From CADCTM01 sp049671305 (GTDB lineage Bacteria; Cyanobacteriota; Cyanobacteriia; Cyanobacteriales; Coleofasciculaceae): DNA of 64,000 bases. Shown here piece after piece: positions 25,462 through 34,793 of the stretch. The notes beneath the pieces are model-generated. The model did no database searches. It saw only the letters and a program-made list of their open reading frames with translations, and was not told where the DNA came from. The stretch spans positions 1-64,000 of the forward strand of contig JBATUR010000065.1 of assembly GCA_049671305.1 (NCBI GenBank). Direction: 5' to 3'. The number at the start of each line of letters is the position of its first letter. Positions within the stretch are counted from its first letter, which is position 1. The translations under genes and the position numbers were made by a program.

Positions 25462-27030
25462 ATGAGTATCAAAGCTTCTACAGCGGGGCTCGCTAAAATT
25501 AAGCAAGCTAGAAAGGACAAGGGGTGGAATGTGGATGACCCCAGATGGCTTGAGGAAGCGAGTGCGGTTTTGGAGATAAATTGGGAAACAACGGGTTATC
25601 TTGCTGAGGGGATTTCTGAGGGGACTTGGAAGCGTTTTTTAGCAGGCAAGCGTCCAATTAAAGCAGAAGCATTTAAGGTTTATAGTCAGATACTGGGGCT
25701 AAATTGGCAAGAAATAAGTACAAAAGATTCTGTGCAGAATTGGGGGGAAGCACCAGAATCTGGTATTTTTTATGGACGTACAAACGAACTTACTACTTTA
25801 GAAAAATGGCTTTTAAATGACAAGTGTCGTCTCGTTACTTTGTTAGGAATGGGAGGAATTGGAAAAACAGCTTTAGTTATTAAATTTGCTGAGTCAAATC
25901 AAGAGCAATTTGAAGCGATTATTTGGAAAAGTTTACGATACATTCCAACACTTGAAGATTTTTTAGGGCAGTTGATTTTAGCTGTATCTAATCAGCAAGT
26001 AAGCGATTTAGCAACTGGTATTAGTGCTAGGTTAATTCAGTTAATCGATTGTTTAAGAAAACGTCGATGTTTGCTAGTTTTAGATGACTTTGAATCAGTT
26101 TTGTGGAATGGTGATTTCCAGGAAGAAATAGCTCGCCTTAACCCCACCATAAACTATCGAGTCGGTTATGAAGAATATGGCGAATTTATCAAAAGAATTG
26201 GCGAATCTCAGCATCAAAGCGCGATAGTGTTAATTAGTCGTGAGAAGCCTAAAGAAATTGCCGCTATTGAAGGTAAATCACCAATTCGTTCTTTGCAACT
26301 TAGTGGTTTACAAACAATAGATGCTGTCGAAATTTTGAAAAATAAAGGTTTATCGGGAGAAGAAAGATGGGAAACTTTGACTAGTCTTTATAGAGGTAAT
26401 CCTTTAGCTTTAAATGTTGTTTCTGCAACTATTCAAGATTTATTTAATAATAGTGTCCAGGACTTTTTGAATCAAAATACCTTAGTGATTACTGGATTTA
26501 CTGATATATTAGAACAGCAGTTTAACCGTTTATCAAAATTAGAAAAACAAGTGGCATATTGGTTGGCGATTCACTATCAGCCTGTCTCTCTATCACAATT
26601 ACAAAATGATATTGGTTTAGTTAAAAAATCCCAGTTAATCGATGCTTTGCAGTCTTTAAGCTGGCGTTCACTAATTGAAAAAGCTACAGGAGATGTTGAG
26701 GTTATTTTTACACTTCCACCAGTAGTTATGAAATATGTTTATAACAAATTTATTGAGCAAGTTTGTGAGGAAATTTTTGAGCAAAATCTTGAACTTGTAA
26801 AAAGTCATGCTTTCGTTAATCCTGAAAAAGATAACTTTAAAGAATTTAAACTTAAACCAATTCTTACCGCTATTACCGAGCACTTGACTACAGCCTTTAG
26901 AAATGACAAGCATCTGAGAAAACATTTAAGCCAAATACTTTCTATACTAGAAGGTAAACCTGCGCTAGAAATTGGGTATGCAGAAAAGAACATTCTGAAA
27001 CTGCTTGCAGAACTAGATTCGGGTTTATAA
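25462..27030 (+). CDS. STAND/NB-ARC NTPase without sensor repeats
   Basis: 522 residues. The N-terminal ~95 residues (LAKIKQARKDKGWNVDDPRWLEE, then TWKRFLAGKRPIKAEAFKVY) resemble a helical DNA-binding-like domain often fused to cyanobacterial NB-ARC proteins. The P-loop is GMGGIGKTAL at about 131-140 and Walker B is RCLLVLDDFESVLW near 199-212. The C-terminal ~170 residues are helical (winged-helix and arm regions), but there are no WD40 or TPR repeats, so the usual ligand-sensing part is absent from this polypeptide. It precedes the receptor-like kinase by 23 bp. STAND proteins act as switches in signalling and phage defence. Confidence 0.8.
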   Translation: MSIKASTAGLAKIKQARKDKGWNVDDPRWLEEASAVLEINWETTGYLAEGISEGTWKRFLAGKRPIKAEAFKVYSQILGLNWQEISTKDSVQNWGEAPESGIFYGRTNELTTLEKWLLNDKCRLVTLLGMGGIGKTALVIKFAESNQEQFEAIIWKSLRYIPTLEDFLGQLILAVSNQQVSDLATGISARLIQLIDCLRKRRCLLVLDDFESVLWNGDFQEEIARLNPTINYRVGYEEYGEFIKRIGESQHQSAIVLISREKPKEIAAIEGKSPIRSLQLSGLQTIDAVEILKNKGLSGEERWETLTSLYRGNPLALNVVSATIQDLFNNSVQDFLNQNTLVITGFTDILEQQFNRLSKLEKQVAYWLAIHYQPVSLSQLQNDIGLVKKSQLIDALQSLSWRSLIEKATGDVEVIFTLPPVVMKYVYNKFIEQVCEEIFEQNLELVKSHAFVNPEKDNFKEFKLKPILTAITEHLTTAFRNDKHLRKHLSQILSILEGKPALEIGYAEKNILKLLAELDSGL

Positions 27031-27053
27031 GCACCTCTTACAGCTATTATTCA

Positions 27054-29534
27054 ATGAGCTACTGCATTAACCCCAACTGCTCTAATCGCATTAATTCCGA
27101 TGATTGTGAGTTTTGTCAAGCTTGCGGTACTAAATTGCTGATCAACGAACGATATCAAATCGTGAAAGCGCTACGAGTTGGTCTAAATTACAATAGCGAA
27201 GTTTTTGAAGTTAAGGATTTTAAAGAACGGGCAAATTTGAAGGTTCTCAAATCTTTATCGCCTAAATTTAATAATAGCAAAGCAGCAGATCTTTTTGAAA
27301 AAGAAGCACAAATTTTAATTTGGTTAAGTGCCGATTGGCACAAGCATCGCGGCATTCCCAAGGTAAAACCCGACTCTTATTTTAGTTGTACTATTGGTAA
27401 TAGTTTAAAGCAGTTAAACTGCTTGGTAATGGAGAAGATTGAGGGACAAAACTTAGAGCAATGGTTAAATGAAAATCATTGTATTTCTGAAGAACAAGCA
27501 ATCAATTGGTTACAACAACTTATACATATTTTAGATAAAGTACATCAACAAGGACTTTGGCATCGAGATATTAAGCCATCAAATATTATGATCCAACCTG
27601 ATGGGCAATTAGTTCTCATCGATTTTGGTGCAGTTGGTATTGGTTGTACAGTTATTGCCTCTAACGGTTACACTCCTCCAGAGCAAATTGAAGGCGCAAC
27701 AGTTTTACAGTCAGATTTATTTGCGTTAGGGCGAACTTTTGTCTATTTATTAACAGGCAAACATCCTTATGAGTTTCCTATAGAACAAATTAAAAATGAA
27801 ACGGCTTTACAATCAGGTAATTTTGCTGTTACCAAAAGTTTTGTTGATTTATTTAGAAGCAAACCTGCTCAGGAATTACCCCCAGCTTTGACAACTAAAA
27901 AATTGATTTGGCAAAGCGAAACTAGCAAAGTTTCTGATCAATTAGCCAATTTAATTGATGATTTAATGGCATATTTACCTGAAAACCGCCCAAAAAATAC
28001 ACAGGAGCTTTTGCAGCGCTTGCAAGCAATTGAGCAGAGTAATTCGACAGTGACTTATAATCCAGATGTCACAACTCTGATTAATTCAGGACATCCAAAA
28101 ATAACAACTACTATTAACAAACAAAAGCCTCAAAATCAGCTTAATATTTTCAAATTAGGTGGCGTAATTGTGATTGTAGGGCTAGCTTTTACAGCAATTA
28201 ATCATCTAGTTTCTTGGCATACCAGTAATTTAAAAAATTGCTCACCAATTAATGCAGACAACTTAAGCTATGGAGAAGAAATCTTAGTTCCTGGCTCAAA
28301 AACAACCGAAAAATGGGCAGCAGTTAAAGCAATTTCAGGCTGTAATTATGCCAAAGCCGTTAAATTATTTGAGCAATCACGAGCTAGTCAAAGAAATGAT
28401 CCAGAAACTTTAATTTACTTAAATAATGCCAAAATTAACTATCAAAAATTACCGTATTATACAATTGCTATTGTGGCTCCACTTAGTGGTAATCATGACA
28501 ATATTAATTCAGGTTTAGAAATTTTGCGGGGTGTGGCTCAAGCTCAAAATGAATTTAATCAGATTCAACCAAATAAACGAATACGCTTAAAAGTCTTAAT
28601 CGCCAATGATAAAAATGATTTAGAACAAGGTAAAAAACTGGCAGAAGTATTAGGTGAAAATGCTGAAATACTAGCTGTAATTGGTCATGCTACCAGTGAT
28701 ATTACTATAGCGGCGGCGGAGATTTATAAGCAAAATCAATTAGTTTTAATTTCACCAACTAGTACTTCAGATGAGTTGAGTACAAAAAGTAGCACAGAAG
28801 CTAATTTCTTATTTCGTACTGTTTCTAGTGATCGCGTAACAGCGCAAGCTTTGACTAGCTACTTGCTTAACTCTGCCCGTCAACAAAAAGCCGCAGTTTT
28901 TTATAATTCTAATAGTAGTTATAGTTCATCATTAAGAAACCAATTTATTACTGATTTTTCAGCAAGTGGAGGCAGCACAGTCGAATTTGATTTGTCTACC
29001 TTTTTGTTTTCCGCTAACCAAAATATAGATAAAATTCAGAAACAAGGCAGATCAGCACTGGTTTTATTTCCAGACAGCACAACTCGCAACAAAGCTGTCG
29101 AAGTAATTAAAGCCAACTCACCTCGTTATCTGATGGTTGGTGGCGATAGTCTTTATAACTCTGATATCTTAAAAATGGGCGCTCAAGATGCCCTGGGTTT
29201 AGTCGTCGCCACACCTTGGCATAATTTAAGTAGTTCTAATCGAGAATTTCCCCAAGCTGCACAAAAATTATGGGGCGGTGCGGTAAGTTGGCGCACAGCA
29301 TTTGCTTATGATGCAACTCGTAGCTTAATTACCGCTTTAGAAAAAACGCCTAACCCTAGTAGAAACCTGTTACAAAAAACCTTATCTGACCCTAACTTTA
29401 TCGCCACAGGCGCTACGGGTAATATTCAATTTCGGGCAAATGGCGATCGCAAAAATGCCCAAATGCAATTTGTTAAAGTTGAAAACAATTCGCAAGGCAA
29501 ACCCGTATTTGTCCCCTTAAAGAAACTGCCCTAA
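27054..29534 (+). CDS. Ser/Thr kinase fused to a periplasmic ligand-binding domain
   Basis: 826 residues in order: a zinc-ribbon-like N-terminus (CINPNC and CEFCQAC), an Hanks-type kinase (about 33-330) with WHRDIKPSNIM, LIDFGAVG, YTPPEQIEG and DLFALGRTFVYLLTG, a membrane helix at about 365-385 (GGVIVIVGLAFTAINHLV), then a type I periplasmic binding domain (about 455-815) like branched-chain amino acid receptors (AIVAPLSGNHDNINSGLEILRGV). The glycine-rich loop is poorly conserved. The architecture predicts external ligand sensing coupled to cytoplasmic phosphorylation. It probably shares a transcript with the STAND gene 23 bp upstream. This bifunctional kinase/substrate-binding architecture is known in cyanobacteria; ligands are not. 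Confidence 0.88.
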   Translation: MSYCINPNCSNRINSDDCEFCQACGTKLLINERYQIVKALRVGLNYNSEVFEVKDFKERANLKVLKSLSPKFNNSKAADLFEKEAQILIWLSADWHKHRGIPKVKPDSYFSCTIGNSLKQLNCLVMEKIEGQNLEQWLNENHCISEEQAINWLQQLIHILDKVHQQGLWHRDIKPSNIMIQPDGQLVLIDFGAVGIGCTVIASNGYTPPEQIEGATVLQSDLFALGRTFVYLLTGKHPYEFPIEQIKNETALQSGNFAVTKSFVDLFRSKPAQELPPALTTKKLIWQSETSKVSDQLANLIDDLMAYLPENRPKNTQELLQRLQAIEQSNSTVTYNPDVTTLINSGHPKITTTINKQKPQNQLNIFKLGGVIVIVGLAFTAINHLVSWHTSNLKNCSPINADNLSYGEEILVPGSKTTEKWAAVKAISGCNYAKAVKLFEQSRASQRNDPETLIYLNNAKINYQKLPYYTIAIVAPLSGNHDNINSGLEILRGVAQAQNEFNQIQPNKRIRLKVLIANDKNDLEQGKKLAEVLGENAEILAVIGHATSDITIAAAEIYKQNQLVLISPTSTSDELSTKSSTEANFLFRTVSSDRVTAQALTSYLLNSARQQKAAVFYNSNSSYSSSLRNQFITDFSASGGSTVEFDLSTFLFSANQNIDKIQKQGRSALVLFPDSTTRNKAVEVIKANSPRYLMVGGDSLYNSDILKMGAQDALGLVVATPWHNLSSSNREFPQAAQKLWGGAVSWRTAFAYDATRSLITALEKTPNPSRNLLQKTLSDPNFIATGATGNIQFRANGDRKNAQMQFVKVENNSQGKPVFVPLKKLP

Positions 29535-29548
29535 AAAGCTAGATATAA

Positions 29549-29613
29549 ATCCCCGACTTCTGAAGTTAAATCGTTAAAATGACTGGCTAACTCTCATATA
29601 AAAAGTCGGGGAT
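29549..29613. repeat. Dispersed-type inverted repeat between convergent genes
   Basis: ATCCCCGACTT (29549-29559) pairs perfectly with AAGTCGGGGAT (29603-29613) around a 43-base AT-rich centre. It lies between the kinase gene and the convergent J-domain gene and may end both transcripts. Elements with CCCCGACTTC arms are frequent in Nostoc-type genomes; one copy is in this window. Confidence 0.6.
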
Positions 29614-29623
29614 CTGCGCCAAA

Positions 29624-30238
29624 TCACAACAGCTTTTCGATACGACGAAAATCTTGCTCAACTTCTGCCCACAAAGAGCGATTATGGGCATCTGTACGCA
29701 AAGCTTTTTTGAGATAAATTCTTGCCTTATCAAGTTGGCGCTCATTAACCAAATGCCGCCCCCAACGTTGATAAGTAATAGCCTGCCACTGCCGCACTTC
29801 TGGATCTTGGGGTATTCGTTGCGATAAACCCTCAACTAAAGCGATCGCACGGGCAAAGCGACACTCTTTCAACAACTGCTGCAATTGCCGATAAGACTCC
29901 CACTTTAACTGTTTTTCCACCTCCGTAAGCTGTGTAACTTGCATTGGCTTGCGAGTTACCTTAATTACCGTAGGAGGGCATTTGCTGGCTTCCGACTCTT
30001 GATAACCTGTATTAACCGTCTGAGGAGGCGTTGACACCTGCTTACTTCCAGACGCCTCAGCAACACCAAGGATATATTTATACGCCTCAGTCAACTGAAT
30101 AAACTTTTCTTGAGCCAACTTCTCGGCATTGACATCAGGGTGATATCGCCGTGCCAAAAGTCGATAAGACGTTTTGACTTGAGTTGTGGAGGCTCCATCC
30201 ATTAAGCCTAACAAACGATAACAATCCGCCAGGTTCAT
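29624..30238 (-). CDS. J-domain protein with C-terminal helical repeats
   Basis: About 204 residues from MNLADCYRLLGL. The J domain covers about residues 1-65 with the HPD motif in LLARRYHPDVNAEKL, which stimulates Hsp70 (DnaK) ATPase. A poorly conserved Thr/Pro-rich linker follows. The C-terminal ~85 residues (ALVEGLSQRIPQDPEVRQWQAITYQRWG, then ARIYLKKALRTDAHN) look like one or two TPR units. It is not a full DnaJ: the Gly/Phe and zinc regions are absent, so it is a co-chaperone of specialised type. A start five residues earlier is possible. Confidence 0.85.
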   Translation of the reverse strand: MNLADCYRLLGLMDGASTTQVKTSYRLLARRYHPDVNAEKLAQEKFIQLTEAYKYILGVAEASGSKQVSTPPQTVNTGYQESEASKCPPTVIKVTRKPMQVTQLTEVEKQLKWESYRQLQQLLKECRFARAIALVEGLSQRIPQDPEVRQWQAITYQRWGRHLVNERQLDKARIYLKKALRTDAHNRSLWAEVEQDFRRIEKLL

Positions 30239-30380
30239 TGATAAAGACAGCAACTAATAGACAATGCCGCTATAACGACAAATAAACTGGGAAATTTTCA
30301 AGTCTTAATTTTCGCTCAAAAAGGGCAAAACCCCTCACCCCAAAGCTCAAATCATGCCTTAAAAACTTCCCAAGTTTATC

Positions 30381-30977
30381 CTATGCTGCCTTATCTTCAA
30401 TAACGCGGTCAATCAATCCGTATTCTTGCGCTTGTTGAGCCGATAAGAAAAAGTCACGATCCATGTCTTTTTCAATTTTAGAAACAGGCTGCCCGGTATT
30501 TGTCGAGTAGATTTGGTTGAGGTGATGACGCACCCGGATAATCTCTCTTGCCTCAATTTCAATATCCGTCGCTTGCCCTCTTGTACCGCCGCTAGGCTGG
30601 TGAATCATGATTCGGGAGTGTGGCAAAGCCAAACGCTTGCCTTTCGTACCAGCAGCCAGTAGAAACGAACCCATTGACGCCGCTAAACCCACACAAATCG
30701 TCACCACATCCGATTTGATGTGCTGCATCGTATCATAAATCGACATCCCAGAAGTAATTACACCACCAGGAGAATTGATGTAAAGAACAATATCTTTGCC
30801 TGGATCTTCCGAATCCAGATAAAGCATATAGGCAACAATATTGTTAGCCAACTCATCATTAATTTCGCCACCCAAAAAGAGAATACGTTCTCTAAACAAG
30901 CGACTATAAATATCAATCCATCTGCTATATTGTTCCCCTGGTAGGCGATAGGGGACACTCGGTACACCAATTGGCAT
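30381..30977 (-). CDS. clpP: ATP-dependent Clp protease proteolytic subunit ClpP
   Basis: 198 residues with the full catalytic triad: Ser in GLAASMGSFLLAAG (about 102), His in RIMIHQPSGG (about 127) and Asp in MDRDFFLS (about 176). It is one of several cyanobacterial ClpP paralogues. It follows clpR by 42 bp on the same strand, the layout of the conserved clpR-clpP3 operon of cyanobacteria, whose products form a mixed ClpP3/R core that works with ClpC and is essential in Synechococcus. Identity as ClpP3 is inferred from that layout. Confidence 0.92.
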   Translation of the reverse strand: MPIGVPSVPYRLPGEQYSRWIDIYSRLFRERILFLGGEINDELANNIVAYMLYLDSEDPGKDIVLYINSPGGVITSGMSIYDTMQHIKSDVVTICVGLAASMGSFLLAAGTKGKRLALPHSRIMIHQPSGGTRGQATDIEIEAREIIRVRHHLNQIYSTNTGQPVSKIEKDMDRDFFLSAQQAQEYGLIDRVIEDKAA

Positions 30978-31019
30978 ATAATCTTAGCTCCAGTTTTATG
31001 TAAATGTGTCAATGACGAC

Positions 31020-31664
31020 TTAAGTCAGCTTGCTTGCTGTGGTTACAAGACCAGCTTCTTTTTCACTTTCCAGAACACGGTCAATTAAACCATATTCTTT
31101 GGCTTCAGCCGGAGTCATATAAAATAAGCGATCCATATCTTTCTTGACTTTTTCGGCAGCTTGACCCGTGTTTTCTGCGAAAATATCAATCATGGTCGAT
31201 CGCGTATCAAGGACTTCTTTTGCCCGAATTTGAATATCCGTAGCTTGCCCTTGCGCTCTACCTTGAGTTTGTAGTAAAACAATCGTAGAGTTGGGCAAAG
31301 AAGCTCTAAAACCCTTTGTACCGGCAGAAAGCAGCATCGCAGCCATACCCACGGCATAACCCACACAAATCGTGTAGATGGGTGGCTTGATATACTTCAT
31401 CGTGTCACAGATGGCAAAAGCTGACGTTTCATAGCCAGAGAGTTCACCAACCGAGTTGATGTAGAGTTTAATTGGCTTCTCTGGGTCTTCAGACTGCAAA
31501 TACAGCAATTCAGCAATAATTAACTGAGCAACTGAAGGTGATAAAGGCATTCCCAGATAAACAATTCTCTCCTGTAATAATAGAGATTCCAAGTCTGGGG
31601 GTGGTGTCCGAGAGACTGTATCTCCGTAATATGGAGATTGAACAGCCTGAAAGGGTGTATACAT
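31020..31664 (-). CDS. clpR: ClpR, catalytically inactive Clp protease core subunit
   Basis: 214 residues, homologous to ClpP throughout but lacking catalytic residues. The serine position in GYAVGMAAMLLSAG is Gly, and the histidine position in STIVLLQTQGRAQG is Leu. These substitutions define the cyanobacterial/plastid ClpR subunit. The C-terminal tail after DRVLESEKEAG is slightly longer than that of the ClpP neighbour. It is the first gene of the clpR-clpP pair. ClpR mixes with ClpP3 in the proteolytic core and lowers the number of active sites. Confidence 0.9.
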   Translation of the reverse strand: MYTPFQAVQSPYYGDTVSRTPPPDLESLLLQERIVYLGMPLSPSVAQLIIAELLYLQSEDPEKPIKLYINSVGELSGYETSAFAICDTMKYIKPPIYTICVGYAVGMAAMLLSAGTKGFRASLPNSTIVLLQTQGRAQGQATDIQIRAKEVLDTRSTMIDIFAENTGQAAEKVKKDMDRLFYMTPAEAKEYGLIDRVLESEKEAGLVTTASKLT

Positions 31665-31879
31665 GGCGTTTTCTTGCGGCGGTATTGGCGCTATCTTTAA
31701 ATATAGTAACGTGTCGATGAACCTGCCTGTGGCTGTTCTTTGAGCGGTTTTTACTACCGCCTGCTAGACAAATTGTTAATGAAGATTAATCTGTGGTTAT
31801 TGACCATCGTTAGGAGCTAGTACTAGCGTATTGGCATAACGAAGTATTATTTTTCTTGCTTGCTCAGGAGCTTTATGAG

Positions 31880-33124
31880 ATGAAAGTTGGTTTGCACCCT
31901 GCCTTAAATGATGTCCATGTTGATGCTAATCAACCGAGTAGTCAGCGTCAATTGTCGATCGCTATTGGTGCGATCGCTGCAGTTGGACAAGACCGCAATG
32001 TACCTTTAAACTTATGCTTAGTTCTCGACCACAGTGGCTCGATGAATGGACGCCCTCTAGAAACGGTGAAAAAGGCAGCAATTAACCTGGTAGAGCGTCT
32101 CAACCCAGGCGATCGCATTTCGGTTGTCGCATTTGATCATCGGGCGAAAGTTTTAGTCAAAAATCAAACAATTAATGATTCAGATAATGTCATAAGGCAA
32201 ATTAAAAGGCTTTCTGCTGATGGTGGCACCGCCATTGATGAAGGCTTAAAATTAGGTATCGAAGAAGTTGCCAAAGGCAAACAAGACACAGTATCTCAGG
32301 TATTCTTGCTCACTGATGGCGAAAACGAACATGGCGACAATAACCGCTGCCTCAAACTCGCCCAACTTGCTCCTAGTTACAAGTTGACCTTAAATACATT
32401 AGGATTTGGAGCAAACTGGAATCAAGATATCTTAGAACAAATTGCCGATGCTGGTGGTGGCAGTTTATCTTATATCGAACACCCTGAGCAGGCAGTTGAT
32501 GAGTTTGCGCGGCTATTCCAACGCGCTCAATCTGTACAATTAACTAATGCTTATTTGCTGTTGGATTTAATGCCCAAGGTACGGTTAGCAGAACTTAAAC
32601 CCTTAGCACAAGTTGCACCTGATACCATTGAACTGCCTGTACAACAGGAAGGTAATAAATATGTGGTGCGTTTGGGAGACTTGATGACCGATGCTGAAAG
32701 AGTAATTTTAGCTAACTTGTATATTGGTCAACTAGCTGCTGGTCCCCAAGTCATTACTAACGTGCAAGTGCGTTATGATGACCCAGCGTCAGGGCAAGAA
32801 GGCTTACTGACTGATTTAATCCAAGTTGAGGCAAATGTGCAAAGCGTTTACCAACCTGCACTTAATGCCGATGTACAACAGTCTATCTTGGCTTTGGCGA
32901 AGTATAGACAGACGCAAATTGCTGAGGCGAAATTGCAACAAGGCGATCGCGCAGGTGCCGCCACGATGCTGCAAACCGCTGCCAAGACGGCAATTCAAAT
33001 GGGCGATCAAGGTGCAGCAACAGTCTTGCAAACTAATGCCACGCGCTTACAAGACGGGGAAGAACTTTCCGAAGCTGATCGCAAAAAGACGCGCATTGTT
33101 TCTAAGACAATTTTGCAAGAGTAA
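31880..33124 (+). CDS. VWA-domain protein
   Basis: 414 residues from ATG 31880, which has AGGAG nine bases upstream; an upstream in-frame TTG would add eight. The von Willebrand factor A domain (about 45-225) has an intact metal-ion-dependent adhesion site: DHSGSM, the Thr in DGGTAIDEG and LLTDGENEHGD. The rest is a beta-rich region and then a helical C-terminus (AEAKLQQGDRAGAATMLQTA). There is no signal peptide, so it is cytoplasmic. Such VWA proteins often assist metal insertion or complex assembly with AAA ATPases, but none is adjacent. The role is unknown. Confidence 0.85.
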   Translation: MKVGLHPALNDVHVDANQPSSQRQLSIAIGAIAAVGQDRNVPLNLCLVLDHSGSMNGRPLETVKKAAINLVERLNPGDRISVVAFDHRAKVLVKNQTINDSDNVIRQIKRLSADGGTAIDEGLKLGIEEVAKGKQDTVSQVFLLTDGENEHGDNNRCLKLAQLAPSYKLTLNTLGFGANWNQDILEQIADAGGGSLSYIEHPEQAVDEFARLFQRAQSVQLTNAYLLLDLMPKVRLAELKPLAQVAPDTIELPVQQEGNKYVVRLGDLMTDAERVILANLYIGQLAAGPQVITNVQVRYDDPASGQEGLLTDLIQVEANVQSVYQPALNADVQQSILALAKYRQTQIAEAKLQQGDRAGAATMLQTAAKTAIQMGDQGAATVLQTNATRLQDGEELSEADRKKTRIVSKTILQE

Positions 33125-33137
33125 ATACAAACAATTT

Positions 33138-33174
33138 AGGGCAGCTATTTCTAGCCTGCCCTAAGATTTTTTTT
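33138..33174 (+). terminator. Rho-independent terminator after the VWA gene
   Basis: AGGGCAG (33138-33144) and CTGCCCT (33156-33162) form a 7-bp stem with an 11-base loop, followed by eight T at 33167-33174. It overlaps the stop of the convergent small zinc-ribbon gene. Confidence 0.75.
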
Positions 33175-33346
33175 GAGCTTTCCAAGTACCACCATAGACA
33201 TAATGCGGGTTATCTTGACTTAAGACAGACCAACACCGCTCACAGACAAAAATCCATTCTCCCGATTCGTCATACTGTACCCGATAAAGCACCGACCCTA
33301 TTTGTTGACAACGGCTACAGTGTTTAATGCGTAATGAACGACCCAT
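33161..33346 (-). CDS. Small zinc-ribbon protein
   Basis: A 61-residue protein with two CxxC pairs, HCSRCQQ near residue 9 and FVCERCW near residue 34, separated by about 22 residues, consistent with one zinc ribbon. The N-terminus is basic (MGRSLRIKH) and the C-terminus Lys-rich. It follows the PIN-TRAM gene by 23 bp on the same strand, so the two are probably co-transcribed. A nucleic-acid-binding role is plausible from the fold and neighbour, but I do not recognise a named family. Confidence 0.65.
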   Translation of the reverse strand: MGRSLRIKHCSRCQQIGSVLYRVQYDESGEWIFVCERCWSVLSQDNPHYVYGGTWKAQKKS

Positions 33347-33369
33347 GAGCTTGTGGCTACATTTCTACC

Positions 33370-34449
33370 TCAGACCAACATGGAAGTTTGAGGACGAGCA
33401 AAAATCATCCGACCGGCAGATGTTTGCAAAGCAGAAGTAATCACAACTCGCAGTTCACCACCCACATATTTGCGTCCTTCTTCGACGACAACCATTGTGC
33501 CATCATCCAAATAGCCAACACCTTGGGCAGCTTCTTTGCCTTCTTTGAGGATTTTTACCTCCAAACTATCGCCAGGGAGATAAATTGGGCGCAATGCCTG
33601 TGCTAAATCATTGACATTCAAAACAGGTACTTTTTGTAAATTAGCCACCTTACTAAGGTTGTAGTCGTTAGTTAACAACGTGCCATTGATTTCTTGGGCA
33701 AAACGTACCAACTTAGCATCTACGGTAGGAATATCTTCATAATCAGCCCGGTGAATCACGATTCTTTCCGGAAAAGCATCTTGCATCCGCTTTAGGATAT
33801 CAAGTCCGCGCCGTCCCCGCACACGCTTTTGATCATTAGCGGCATCTGCCAAAGTTTGCAACTCTTGCAAGACAAACTGTGAGACTAAAATTTGCCCTTC
33901 AATAAAACCAGTTTTTAGTAGTTCTTCGATACGACCATCAATGATGCAGCTTGTATCTAAAACCTTACTCGCTGATGACTTGAGTGTGCCTTCTGCAACC
34001 AAAATACTTTCTAGGCTATTAGGATTAATTAACCTTAAGAAAGTGCGTCCGTGGGTATCAGCCAAACTAACACCCAAAAAGGCAAACATCACGCTGCCCA
34101 AAATTGCCGTTAAGGGCTTAATAAAGACAAAATCCGTGGGAATTGGCAATAAGAAAATCGGCGCCAGCATCAAGTTGGCGAGTAGTAGCCCCATGATCAA
34201 ACCGACAGCCCTGGTTAAAATTACCTCAATCGGCATTTTACGGACTTGTGCCTGGAAGCGACGGTAGGTTACCTGAACCGCTAAACCGACAGCAAAGCCA
34301 ATAATGGCGCCAAAGCCTGCTGTAACCCAGCGGAGAGCCTCTAGGTTGGTCACCTGGTCTTGGACATGAAGCGGCAGCAACTCAACACCGTCAAAGCCAA
34401 TGCCGGCTGCTGCTAGGATGAATAAAAGTATGATGACAAAATCAAGCAT
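33370..34449 (-). CDS. PIN/TRAM-domain membrane protein (YacL-like)
   Basis: 359 residues. The N-terminal ~125 residues contain about four hydrophobic segments. A PIN nuclease domain follows at about 165-285 (VLDTSCIIDGRIEELLKTGFI, VDAKLVRFAQEINGTLLTNDYNLSKVA), and a TRAM RNA-binding domain at about 295-345 (GDSLEVKILKEGKEAAQGVGYLDDGTMVVVE). This is the architecture of the widespread YacL family. The acidic residues of the PIN site appear intact. The family is thought to act on RNA at the membrane; the substrate is not established. A small zinc-ribbon gene follows it. Confidence 0.9.
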   Translation of the reverse strand: MLDFVIILLFILAAAGIGFDGVELLPLHVQDQVTNLEALRWVTAGFGAIIGFAVGLAVQVTYRRFQAQVRKMPIEVILTRAVGLIMGLLLANLMLAPIFLLPIPTDFVFIKPLTAILGSVMFAFLGVSLADTHGRTFLRLINPNSLESILVAEGTLKSSASKVLDTSCIIDGRIEELLKTGFIEGQILVSQFVLQELQTLADAANDQKRVRGRRGLDILKRMQDAFPERIVIHRADYEDIPTVDAKLVRFAQEINGTLLTNDYNLSKVANLQKVPVLNVNDLAQALRPIYLPGDSLEVKILKEGKEAAQGVGYLDDGTMVVVEEGRKYVGGELRVVITSALQTSAGRMIFARPQTSMLV

Positions 34450-34793
34450 TGTTCAAATCCAAGTAATTAGTGTGGAAATCCCATCAGGAATTTGTATAGA
34501 CAAGAAATTGATATTTGGCAATCTAATTCATTATATCTTTCACGTAGTTTTACCCTTGAAGTGCCAGTTGGCTGAAATTAATCAGCTAATTTACCCTGAG
34601 AACGAAGAATTGTGATTGATTAGATTACTTTTCAGTAAGCCGATCCATTGCTCTGTTCAGCTACCAGGCTAATTTTGAGACAAGCCGGCAATTATTACGT
34701 TCAGCTCTTGCTGGCACTTGTATAGCAGTAGAATAACGCTAAAAACTCATTTAATTAATAACTATTAATTAAGCTTTAAGATTCGCTTGATAA
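34450..34793. other. Intergenic region between divergent genes
   Basis: About 340 AT-rich bases between the PIN-TRAM gene and hemW. It must hold both promoters. No convincing gene or strong hairpin was seen. Confidence 0.35.
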
